From NCBI GenBank assembly GCA_946480595.1, contig CAMLKC010000061.1:1-5948 (forward strand): DNA of 5,948 nt. The letters run 5' to 3'. Under the pieces are notes generated by a model. That model worked only from the letters and a program-made list of their open reading frames with translations, had not been told where the DNA came from and ran no database searches. The stretch's first letter is position 1, and every line of letters starts with the position of its first letter. Made by a program: the position numbers and the translations under genes. The stretch is from an uncultured Candidatus Saccharibacteria bacterium. Its GTDB lineage: Bacteria > Patescibacteria > Saccharimonadia > Saccharimonadales > CAMLKC01. Of this stretch, positions 1 to 5,948 are shown piece by piece.

Positions 1-1299
1 GCTGAAAATACCGGCAAACGTACCCGTCGTGTATTTACGAAGGCGTTGTGCCAGCGCTGGCCCTGTACCGCCCATATGAAGCAGGGTGTCGTACAGGGCG
101 GAAATCGTTGGTGGCAAAGAGTGGTGTGTTAGCGGGTCGCTGGTAATACCGGCGCGAGCATAGGTGTCGATTAACCCCTGGTCGAGGTCAGCTTCTTCGG
201 CTGGTGTCAGAGCCGACATCATCTGACCCATCGAGGTCGTTTGGCTGCCGCCGAGCATGAGGCGGAAGAGCCCGTGAAGTGTCACGAGGTTGGCGCGTAG
301 TGCGTCGTCAGCCTCTTCGCTATCGATAACCCTCGGAAGATCAAACGGATTAATTCGCGTGTCGGCATTCAGGCTGAGGCGAATATAACTTCCACCAACG
401 GCATCGGATAGCTTTTGGTATTCGTTTTCCGGGTCAATAATCAGTATGTCAGAACCGACCATCATGCTGCGTAGCGCCTCAAGCTTCACGGTAAACGACT
501 TACCAGCACCAGACTTAGCGAAGACAACCATATTGGCGTTTTCCAGTGAGAACCGGTCAAAAATAACCAAGCCGTTGTTGTGCATGTTGATGCCGTACAA
601 TACACCTTTTTCCTGGGTGAGGTCGGCGCTAGTGAATGGGAAACTGGTGCTGATGGCACCTGTGTTCATGTTGCGGCGGATCTGCAGCTGGTCACTCATT
701 TGTGGAATGGTACTGTTTAACCCTTGCTCTTGCTGGCTAGATGCTACCTTACTAAAAATAAGCTGTTGCCCAAAGAGTGTCTCGATCTTGTGCTGCACAA
801 AGCTCAGCTCGTCCATGCTGTCGGCGTACAATGTCACGTACAGGCCATAGCGGAAGAAGCGCTCGGCTCCCACCTGCAGCTGGTCACGCAGTTCCTCGGC
901 GTCCTGCAGTGCGGCTTCAAGGCCTGGGTCGCGGGTGCGGCCTTTTTCGCTGTTAATCGACATTGTCGCTTCTAGCTGAGTCACTTTTTTGCGCAGGTTG
1001 TTCAGTACTACCTGACTTTCAACCGGGTAAATAAACATGCTGATATCGAGCACTTCGTCGATGTTGATGAGCGAACTTAGCCAGCCAGTGTAAATCTGAC
1101 GCGGATAGCCATAAATATAAATAGTACGGCCGTACTTGGTGCCTAGGCGAAAATGGCTGGCATGAATTTCAAGGCTGCTTGGAGCAATGAGATCGCGCAG
1201 CGTGGTCATTCCCTTTAAGAATGCCTGTTCTACCTCGGCCTGTTCACGTGCGCGCTGCTGCGCAGCAATATCAATCGGATCGAGTTTCTTTTTTGCCAT
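1..1299 (-). CDS. virB4: VirB4-family T4SS ATPase, 3' end beyond window
   Basis: The frame is open for 433 codons from the ATG at 1299 to base 1, so the C-terminal part (Walker B and later motifs) is not seen. VirB4 proteins are cytoplasmic-face ATPases that power assembly of, or transport through, type IV secretion systems. Residues about 34-200 form a VirB4 N-domain-like region, with a charged, probably coiled-coil stretch around 95-155. Residues 220-250 carry the family pattern of a PF..DL segment followed by GVLYGIN and a hydrophobic strand with FDRF. The Walker A loop is AKSGAGKS (261-268); its first Gly is Ala, as I recall for many TraC-like members. IIDPENEY (287-294) and INPFDL (316-321) are further VirB4-type motifs. 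The start is supported by AGGAAGG (1315-1309), 9 nt upstream, and by TAATG overlap with the preceding gene, which suggests translational coupling. The family call is firm; the substrate is unknown. Confidence 0.92.
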   Translation of the reverse strand, partial: MAKKKLDPIDIAAQQRAREQAEVEQAFLKGMTTLRDLIAPSSLEIHASHFRLGTKYGRTIYIYGYPRQIYTGWLSSLINIDEVLDISMFIYPVESQVVLNNLRKKVTQLEATMSINSEKGRTRDPGLEAALQDAEELRDQLQVGAERFFRYGLYVTLYADSMDELSFVQHKIETLFGQQLIFSKVASSQQEQGLNSTIPQMSDQLQIRRNMNTGAISTSFPFTSADLTQEKGVLYGINMHNNGLVIFDRFSLENANMVVFAKSGAGKSFTVKLEALRSMMVGSDILIIDPENEYQKLSDAVGGSYIRLSLNADTRINPFDLPRVIDSEEADDALRANLVTLHGLFRLMLGGSQTTSMGQMMSALTPAEEADLDQGLIDTYARAGITSDPLTHHSLPPTISALYDTLLHMGGTGPALAQRLRKYTTGTFAGIFS

Positions 1300-2156
1300 T
1301 ACATACTGCCTTCCTGGAGGTGTGGGCGTGGTGCTTCGCCGCTTCCCTTTTGCACATAGGTGCTGGTGACGTTTTCAAAATCGCCAAGCGGTTCGCGGAC
1401 GGCCGTGTCGGGGTTGTACATATTATAGTAAAGTTCGCCAAGCTCCTTTGTATTAAGCTGGACACTCTTTACGCCGATCTGGAACAAACCGCTTATGACG
1501 GAATCAACACGGTTTTTGATTTCATCTTTTGCCTTGTCGTAGGTCACTTTGTCGATCTTTGTGGCCGTGGACTGGGGTTTAGCAAAGAGCTTTCCAAAGA
1601 TACCCTTGCTTTCCTTGATGACATTGTTAAGGTCGCCTGCCGGGAAATACGGCACGACGATAAAGAAACTTTTGTCCATAATGTTTGCTTCTTGGCTGAG
1701 GACATCAATGAAGTTGATGTAGTCGTCCATCAGCACGTTTAGTAGCATGTTGTCCTGCGAGCGCCGAATAGTTCCAAGCCTGTCGATGTACGGGCCGATA
1801 TCGACGCGTTGAGAACGAATAAAAATCTGGATAGGAAAATACAGTGCGTTAAGGAAGTTCTGGTAGCTGAACTCCACGCCCTCTCGTTCGCGTGAACTCA
1901 TAAGGTCAAAGTTGATCGACTTGCTTGCGATGACCGCACGAAAACTGCCGTCACTCATAATTACCATGCCGTCGCGAATTTCTGATATTAGGAGGCTGTT
2001 TTGGGTGGTATTCTGCTGCTGAGGTTTAGGGGCAGCAGCCTGACCCTGTGAGCCTGGAGCTTGTGGCGCGGGTTGTCCGGGTATTGGAGCAAAACCGGCG
2101 TTCGGCTGCTGAGGTACATTAGGTACGTTCTGCGGTTGTTGGTTATTAGGCGGCAC
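1299..2156 (-). CDS. TraC-like / VirB4 N-domain-like protein
   Basis: This 285-residue protein starts at GTG (2156), chosen because a good ribosome binding site lies 6 nt upstream. Residues 1-53 are a Pro/Gln/Asn-rich, probably disordered arm. From about residue 55 the fold resembles the N-terminal domain of TraC/VirB4 ATPases: DGMVIMSDGSFRAVIA (62-77), INFDLMSSRE (81-90), then a helix with FLNALYFPIQIFIRSQ (101-116) and GPYIDRL. The domain ends at ELGELYYNMYNPD (238-250), typical of the end of the VirB4 N-domain. There is no Walker A motif and no membrane segment, so it is not an ATPase by itself. It sits between PrgI-like and VirB4 genes, and its TAA overlaps the VirB4 ATG by one base. Inference: it binds the VirB4 ATPase or the PrgI/VirB6 membrane complex. 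Homology to the N-domain is judged from motifs only. The final 20 residues are Gly/Pro-rich and look like a flexible tail. Confidence 0.85.
   Translation of the reverse strand: MPPNNQQPQNVPNVPQQPNAGFAPIPGQPAPQAPGSQGQAAAPKPQQQNTTQNSLLISEIRDGMVIMSDGSFRAVIASKSINFDLMSSREREGVEFSYQNFLNALYFPIQIFIRSQRVDIGPYIDRLGTIRRSQDNMLLNVLMDDYINFIDVLSQEANIMDKSFFIVVPYFPAGDLNNVIKESKGIFGKLFAKPQSTATKIDKVTYDKAKDEIKNRVDSVISGLFQIGVKSVQLNTKELGELYYNMYNPDTAVREPLGDFENVTSTYVQKGSGEAPRPHLQEGSM
1309..1315 (-). promoter_or_regulatory. Ribosome binding site of the VirB4 gene, inside the TraC-like gene
   Basis: AGGAAGG reads on the minus strand within the last codons of the TraC-like gene, 9 nt before the VirB4 ATG at 1299. Together with the TAATG stop-start overlap (1301-1297) it supports coupled translation and a matched output of the two proteins. 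Confidence 0.75.
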
Positions 2157-2162
2157 TTCCCA

Positions 2163-2172
2163 CTCTTCCCTT
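2163..2172 (-). promoter_or_regulatory. Ribosome binding site deciding the GTG start of the TraC-like gene
   Basis: AAGGGAAGAG reads on the minus strand at 2172-2163, leaving 6 nt before the GTG at 2156. The frame is open back to the TAG of the preceding gene (2195-2193) but offers no ATG there, and the next in-frame ATG (residue 64) lies inside the conserved domain, so GTG at 2156 is the best start. A second purine-rich stretch, AAGGG, lies just upstream at 2178-2174. Confidence 0.65.
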
Positions 2173-2192
2173 GCCCTTGCGTTACTTTTTGA

Positions 2193-3188
2193 CTAGCGTA
2201 ACGAGATGACCACTTCCTCTTCTGGAAGTTGTTCCTCCTTCTGATGGATGCGGTTTGCCTCGTGTGCGATAGTCTCGATAGATAAATCGGAATTGTTTGC
2301 AAGGCTTATTATATCAGGCGAAACAGGTTTTTCGCTAGTGGTTGTTGCAGGATTATTGACCGGCTCGGGTTGTGGAGGCGGCGCCATGGGTTGGGCTACT
2401 GGCTGAGCGATAGGTTGAGGAACGGGAGCCTGGGGTTGTGGCTGTGATCCCAAGGGATTGACGACAGATTGGTGGATAGATTCGGGGTACGGATTGTAAG
2501 TGAGGTGCGGTTCCTCGGCGGCTGGTTCTGCCGGCGCTAGGCCTGCGTAAGGATTAAACACCGGAGGCGCTCCCGTGGCTGGTGGTGCTGGCTGTTGAGG
2601 TGCTTGGTGCATGCGCTCGACAACCTCTTGTCGGCGTCGTTGGTCTGACTGGGTGATCATTGAGTCAAAAGATTGTGCAACGCCGCTGCTTGCATCAAGG
2701 ACGTCCTCTTGCTGCTGTGCTTCGTAGTAGGCATCGTTTTGCATAGCGCTGTTGGTCGTATCAACGCCACGAACCGCCCATCCTTCGGTATCAACTATAT
2801 TAGCAAGATACGACAGCCGCTGCTGCGCTTCGGCTTCAGATAGATTTTTGGCGCGCTGAATTTCTACTACCTTTGGCGCGGTGATCTCTACGAGTGATTG
2901 GATGCCGTCAGGCTGCCACAGGCGTTTACGGGGCTTCAGGTAAAACGACACTACTGCGGCCAGGTAGATTTCCATCGGCTGGTCTTTTTTAAGCGGCAAC
3001 GCCAGAGCCCCGAAGAACAATATGAGAGGCAGCGGAATAATAGCCAGTGGCAGTAGTAAGCGGCTTAGGCCCCAGGCAAGAGCAATAGAAATCGCTACAA
3101 TAATGAGATAGATAAACTGACGGAAACTGAACGGTCCGATCAGTTTGTCGTCAGCCTCAACATCTTGGGGTACCTTATAGACGGCCAT
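2193..3188 (-). CDS. PrgI-family T4SS membrane protein with long Pro/Gln-rich tail
   Basis: The protein has 331 residues from ATG 3188 to TAG 2195-2193. Residues 1-100 match the PrgI family: an N-terminal YKVPQDVEADDKLIGPFSFRQ segment, two membrane helices (about 24-42 and 46-65), KKDQPMEIYL, and a YLKPRKRLW motif (83-91). PrgI is named after the pCF10 conjugation gene and is usually a small protein of about 100-130 residues encoded just before VirB4, so this one is roughly three times as long. The extra part has a charged helical segment (105-195), a Pro/Gln/Ala-rich linker (196-285) with FNPYAG (211) and YNPYPE (231), and an acidic tail ending EEVVISLR. The segment PDIISLANNSDLSIETIAHEAN (291-312) looks like a folded or binding element. 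Inference: the N-terminal part sits in the inner membrane next to the VirB6-like protein and the tail reaches cytoplasmic partners. The ribosome binding site is weak (AGAG, 3196-3193). Confidence 0.88.
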   Translation of the reverse strand: MAVYKVPQDVEADDKLIGPFSFRQFIYLIIVAISIALAWGLSRLLLPLAIIPLPLILFFGALALPLKKDQPMEIYLAAVVSFYLKPRKRLWQPDGIQSLVEITAPKVVEIQRAKNLSEAEAQQRLSYLANIVDTEGWAVRGVDTTNSAMQNDAYYEAQQQEDVLDASSGVAQSFDSMITQSDQRRRQEVVERMHQAPQQPAPPATGAPPVFNPYAGLAPAEPAAEEPHLTYNPYPESIHQSVVNPLGSQPQPQAPVPQPIAQPVAQPMAPPPQPEPVNNPATTTSEKPVSPDIISLANNSDLSIETIAHEANRIHQKEEQLPEEEVVISLR

Positions 3189-3263
3189 ATAGCTCTAAGT
3201 ATATCATTTCGCTAGTGTATTTTTGAGTATCTATAGCTCTATCTAAAGACTGGGGGGTAGAGG
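3189..3263. repeat. AT-rich spacer with a 10-bp direct repeat
   Basis: The 75-nt gap between the VirB6-like and PrgI-like genes is AT-rich and holds two exact copies of TATAGCTCTA (plus strand), at 3188-3197 and 3232-3241, 44 bp apart; the first overlaps the PrgI start codon. Each copy is itself nearly palindromic around AGCT. No G+C-rich hairpin with a U tract is present, so read-through from the VirB6-like gene is expected. Function is unknown, and chance is possible in sequence this AT-rich. Confidence 0.4.
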
Positions 3264-5546
3264 TTAAGGCGTGAATCTGGTGCCAGCTTCGATGCTGCCC
3301 AGGCGAGCCTGAACGCGTTCCGAAGGATTCTTGATGTTGTCGTTGGTGCGGATTTCGGTGGCAGCAGCACGGAGCGCCTGTTTTTTCTCGTCGGCAATAG
3401 CGTGTCCACGCTCGACGGTTCCGTCGGCCCTGACTTTGTCTGACGTTACCGAGCCCGGATCTGCGGTAACATTGGCGACGCGGGCAAGCGCGTCGTGGTC
3501 ACCGTTAGTGAGTTCTTCGACACCATACTTACCACCGTCAACTGCATCTGCTACGAGTTTGTTCAGATCGCCTTCGTTATTAACATTTCCCTGGGCGACG
3601 GCATTGCTTGCACTGCCACTGTAGTATTTTACTTTACTACTGAGTGATTTCATTCCATCGGCAATTGCTTGACGCTGATCGACGCCCATACTTCCAGATT
3701 GCATAACCAACTTGTCGGTACTCGGAATGTCGCCAATCTTGAACTGCTGTTGAATTGCAGCTGTTTGCAAAGCGGAACCTGCAGGAGCGGACAGTGTACG
3801 CTCGATCCCATTTCGGTCTGTATATTTAGCCTCACCACCAAGTGCTAGTTTTTGCAGATTTCCAATATCGCCTTCCAGGTTAGCGTTTTTGATGATTGCA
3901 CTTGCTGCAGTCACCTCTTCGGCCTGGAGCTTTGCTTGTACGCTGATTGCGCCAGCAAGCGCACGTTCTGTCGCACCTTCGCCACCACCTTGAGCGAGTC
4001 TGTTGGCAAATTTATCGTTACCGAGTGCTAGCCCGGCAACCTCTCCTGCTTTTGCACGGTTCAGTTCAGACTTGCGGGCATTTAACACCGCTTCGCGGCC
4101 GGCAGCGCGCCTTGCCGTTATTCCCTTTCCGGGCAGCGTACGGTAGCCATTCAGGGCTTTTAGCTGGCGATATTGGGAGCGGTTGCCGCGGTAGCCCTCG
4201 ACACCTTTACGCATACGGTCAAACGGCCCTTTGTTTGGGTTATTGACGAATGCACCGAACCTATTAAGTACTCCTCCGGCGGCTTTCATGACAATTGGCG
4301 TAATAAAGAGCGGGATGATGGTAACACCGGCAGCCATCGTTGCAAGAATAAAGTCGCCGCCTGCGCTATTGGTAATAATTGTCGAGGCGAGTGCACTACC
4401 ACCAAATACAACGGCAATGATCGGGAACATAAGCAGCAGTGTCTGGAATAAGCTCTTCCATTTTTTAAACAGCGACTCGGTATTCGGGAACAGGTACGCC
4501 ACAAACGCCAGCGGCGATACGACAATAAGTATAATAATGAGCGCTTGTCGAAGTGTGAGGACAAGAAGGACGGTAACAATAGCAAGCAGTGCGGTAAGTA
4601 GTAATGGCAATAGTGCTGAAAGCCCGATATACAAGATAGCCACACCACCTGCACCAGCAAGCAGGACAACAGTAAGCTTGTCCCATCCACCGCCGGCACC
4701 GGATTGCGATGTACTGCCTGTGGTATAGAGTTGATTCCCCGCCCCCTCCAATAGTCCCTTAAGTGAGGAACCGAGAATATTCGATACATCGACAGCGATG
4801 GCACAGATCCAATAAGAAACGTTCACCAAGATAGCCGCAATAATAAGTCGCGGCAGCATCTTTTTTATGCCGTAGTTAGTAATGCCGACGCTGCTGATCT
4901 GCGAGTAAATAATAATCAGGAAGGCAATCACGAAGGCGACGTTGGCGAAGTTTCGCATAACTGCCCACGCCTTGTAGAGCGCATCGTTAGTGTTGGTGCT
5001 GACAGCTGGTGTGGTGAGAAGCGATGCCACTACTTTATAGGATTGGTCGACGATCTGCGACATAAAATGCATGACCGGACAAATTATCCAGCCAATACCA
5101 TCAATTGCACACGATGTTTTTTTGTCGTCGGCCGGTTCAGGAACGACCACTGCCCCGCTGACAGTACTGATACAACTTTCGCGGTCAGTCGATTTCATTC
5201 GTCCCTGCGCATCGGACACCTTGTCGCGACAGGTAGCCCACTGGGTAAGACACTTTGCAGCCTCACCGCCCCCGGAAATACATGCCTGAATCGCTTTACA
5301 GCGGCTCGGGCCTTCATAGCTGTGGCTTGCCTGGTATGCAGTGTTACAGTCTAATTTCGTATAGTCTGTCGCAGCACAGGGACCGATAAAACCCTTGTCG
5401 TCACATACTTTTGTTGCCGTGACACATGGCCCGACAAAATCGGTATCGCCACAGACTGGTGCTGCATTGGCTGTTGATGAAAGTAAAAATGACACCCCAA
5501 GAGCAGCGAGAACGACACTTGATACCAGGAGTAATTTCATCTTCAT
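3264..5546 (-). CDS. VirB6/TrbL-like polytopic T4SS membrane protein
   Basis: This 760-residue protein has three parts. Residues 1-29 form a signal peptide: KMK, a long hydrophobic core and a TANA|AP-type cleavage site. Residues 30-160 are an exported Cys-rich domain with 12 cysteines (32, 41, 48, 57, 67, 83, 89, 99, 106, 125, 146, 156), opening with two copies of VC-x-D-x2-F-[VI]-GPC (31-41, 47-57). Residues 190-420 hold about six or seven membrane helices (near 195-217, 230-252, 292-311, 313-331, 334-353, 366-388, 398-420). The motif SPLAFVAYLFPNTESLFKKW (344-363) and the following amphipathic stretch recall TrbL/VirB6 channel proteins. Residues 421-760 form a soluble Ala/Gly-rich tail, strongly basic at 441-500 and without cysteine. 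VirB6-type proteins form the inner-membrane part of the secretion channel. ATG 5540, two codons in, is an alternative start; neither has a clear Shine-Dalgarno. It is the first gene of the putative operon. VirB6/TrbL assignment is by topology and motif. Confidence 0.85.
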   Translation of the reverse strand: MKMKLLLVSSVVLAALGVSFLLSSTANAAPVCGDTDFVGPCVTATKVCDDKGFIGPCAATDYTKLDCNTAYQASHSYEGPSRCKAIQACISGGGEAAKCLTQWATCRDKVSDAQGRMKSTDRESCISTVSGAVVVPEPADDKKTSCAIDGIGWIICPVMHFMSQIVDQSYKVVASLLTTPAVSTNTNDALYKAWAVMRNFANVAFVIAFLIIIYSQISSVGITNYGIKKMLPRLIIAAILVNVSYWICAIAVDVSNILGSSLKGLLEGAGNQLYTTGSTSQSGAGGGWDKLTVVLLAGAGGVAILYIGLSALLPLLLTALLAIVTVLLVLTLRQALIIILIVVSPLAFVAYLFPNTESLFKKWKSLFQTLLLMFPIIAVVFGGSALASTIITNSAGGDFILATMAAGVTIIPLFITPIVMKAAGGVLNRFGAFVNNPNKGPFDRMRKGVEGYRGNRSQYRQLKALNGYRTLPGKGITARRAAGREAVLNARKSELNRAKAGEVAGLALGNDKFANRLAQGGGEGATERALAGAISVQAKLQAEEVTAASAIIKNANLEGDIGNLQKLALGGEAKYTDRNGIERTLSAPAGSALQTAAIQQQFKIGDIPSTDKLVMQSGSMGVDQRQAIADGMKSLSSKVKYYSGSASNAVAQGNVNNEGDLNKLVADAVDGGKYGVEELTNGDHDALARVANVTADPGSVTSDKVRADGTVERGHAIADEKKQALRAAATEIRTNDNIKNPSERVQARLGSIEAGTRFTP

Positions 5547-5560
5547 AACCGTTATGCTAA

Positions 5561-5568
5561 ATTATGTC
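5561..5568 (-). promoter_or_regulatory. Candidate extended -10 promoter of the T4SS operon
   Basis: On the minus strand the sequence TGACATAAT gives an extended -10 (TG, one base, then CATAAT at 5566-5561, five of six matches to TATAAT; the T of the TG is at 5569-adjacent context CTGA). No good -35 box is found 16-18 nt upstream, where the T-rich terminator arm lies; extended -10 promoters can act without one. Transcription would start near 5554, only about 7 nt before ATG 5546, making the message nearly leaderless, consistent with the absence of a Shine-Dalgarno. It is the only promoter-like site seen between the terminator and the first T4SS gene. Confidence 0.45.
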
Positions 5569-5579
5569 AGAAGGCACCC

Positions 5580-5620
5580 AAAAATAAAAGACCCGCTCGT
5601 CATGAGGGGCCTTTTATTTT
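5580..5620 (-). terminator. Intrinsic terminator after the hypothetical gene, probably bidirectional
   Basis: A perfect 10-bp inverted pair (5581-5590 with 5611-5620, AAAATAAAAG / CTTTTATTTT) encloses an A/C mismatch, a CCC/GGG pairing (5592-5594 with 5607-5609), a bulged G and CTC/GAG (5596-5598 with 5604-5606) around the loop GTCAT. In the minus-strand transcript the hairpin begins 14 nt after the TAG of the hypothetical gene and runs into a U-rich tract (CUUUUAUUUUU). The symmetry gives a T-rich tract on the plus strand too, so it could stop transcription in both directions. It separates the upstream gene from the T4SS genes. Confidence 0.85.
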
Positions 5621-5634
5621 GAGAAAGCTGTAGC

Positions 5635-5948
5635 CTAGTTGGCGACGACGCTCTCGTCGAAGCGGTCAAATTTCCAGACCATTCGTCCGTCTGTACCTGT
5701 ATCGTGTACCAGTACGATACGACGGCCGATAGTACCCTCGCCCATTGATTCGCCAGGTTGGTTATCGGTGTACGAAAGGTGTACGTCGAACTGAATGCTG
5801 TCGCCAGCGTTAATCATGTTAACAACATCTACCAGCTTGTACTCACCCTTAAACGGCGTCGCGCTGTCTTTAGTGTTGTTGTAGAGTTCGAGCTGCGATT
5901 GGTGGCCGCCTTCCATCATAGAAGTCAGGTCTTCAGTAGTGGTAGAGT
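5635..5948 (-). CDS. Hypothetical protein, C-terminal part only
   Basis: The frame ends at TAG (5637-5635) and stays open to the window edge, giving at least 103 residues. ATG codons at 5919 and 5916 are possible starts, but no ribosome binding site precedes them and the reading frame continues upstream, so an internal fragment of a longer protein is more likely. The visible part begins with a helical stretch (LTSMMEGGHQSQLELYNN), followed by alternating hydrophobic strands (GEYKLVDVVNM, DSIQFDVHLSYTD, GRRIVLVHDTG, GRMVWKFDRFDE). This helix-then-sheet pattern would suit the C-terminal half of an NTF2-like or other small alpha+beta domain, but I do not recognise the family. No cysteines and no membrane segment are present. 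A terminator follows directly, so it appears to be a separate transcription unit from the T4SS genes; functional linkage is not shown. Confidence 0.75.
   Translation of the reverse strand, partial: STTTEDLTSMMEGGHQSQLELYNNTKDSATPFKGEYKLVDVVNMINAGDSIQFDVHLSYTDNQPGESMGEGTIGRRIVLVHDTGTDGRMVWKFDRFDESVVAN

Noticed and set aside
446..850. Plus-strand open frame of 134 codons opposite the VirB4 gene
   Set aside because: It is antisense to a gene with clear VirB4 motifs, lacks a domain pattern and shows the Ser/Cys/Leu-rich composition of a shadow frame.
1221..1742. Plus-strand open frame of 173 codons opposite the TraC-like gene
   Set aside because: It lies antisense to the start of VirB4 and the conserved domain of the TraC-like gene; no ribosome binding site or recognisable motif.
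2380..2460. Pro/Gln codon-rich stretch considered as a tandem DNA repeat
   Set aside because: The repeats are short, imperfect peptide-level units (PQP, QPVAQP) explained by a low-complexity protein linker; there is no regular DNA period.
3198..3226. Possible internal promoter before the PrgI-like gene (TATACT at 3203-3198, minus strand)
   Set aside because: The -10-like hexamer has no -35 partner (TCAAAA at 17-nt spacing) and the spacer is AT-rich, so a chance match is likely; operon read-through explains expression.
4231..4804. Long frames of 165 codons (plus strand) and 172 codons (minus strand, other frame) inside the VirB6-like gene
   Set aside because: Both overlap the membrane-helix region, whose biased codons produce open shadow frames; the VirB6-like frame carries signal peptide, helices and family motif.
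5635..5919. Treating ATG 5919 as the true start of a complete 94-residue protein
   Set aside because: The frame stays open upstream to the window edge and no ribosome binding site precedes the ATG, so a truncated longer gene is more likely.

Overview
The window carries part of a type IV secretion-like (T4SS-like) gene cluster. All genes lie on the minus strand, so transcription runs from high to low coordinates. In that order they are: the 3' end of an unrecognised gene (5635-5948, cut by the window edge), an intrinsic terminator (5580-5620), a VirB6/TrbL-like polytopic membrane protein (3264-5546), a PrgI-family membrane protein (2193-3188), a stand-alone TraC/VirB4 N-domain-like protein (1299-2156), and a VirB4-type ATPase (1-1299, its 3' end outside the window).

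The organism is most likely a member of the Patescibacteria (Candidate Phyla Radiation), probably Saccharibacteria (TM7). This rests on inference from gene order (VirB6-like, PrgI with a long Pro/Gln tail, separate TraC-like domain, VirB4) and from protein style, which recall loci in those genomes. There is no rRNA or other marker gene in the window to settle it. The standard genetic code fits: the complete genes end in TAA or TAG and no in-frame TGA was needed. Other organisms with Gram-positive-type T4SS genes remain possible.

The four T4SS genes look like one operon. A candidate extended -10 promoter lies just downstream of the terminator and very close to the VirB6-like start. No terminator is visible between the genes, and spacings shrink downstream (75 nt, 36 nt, then a 1-nt TAATG overlap). 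Together they could encode the inner-membrane core of a T4SS-like machine: a VirB6-like channel subunit with a secreted Cys-rich ectodomain, a small PrgI-like membrane partner, and a VirB4-family ATPase assisted by a separate N-domain-like protein. Whether it moves DNA, takes up DNA or delivers protein to a host cell cannot be told from this stretch; no relaxase, coupling protein or pilin is visible.

The points most worth following up are the twelve-cysteine ectodomain with a duplicated C-x5-F-x-G-P-C unit on the VirB6-like protein, the separate VirB4 N-domain-like protein next to a VirB4 with its own N-domain, the in-frame TAG that alone separates the Pro/Gln-rich PrgI and TraC-like reading frames, and the near-leaderless start of the operon. 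No RNA genes, CRISPR arrays or insertion sequences were seen.
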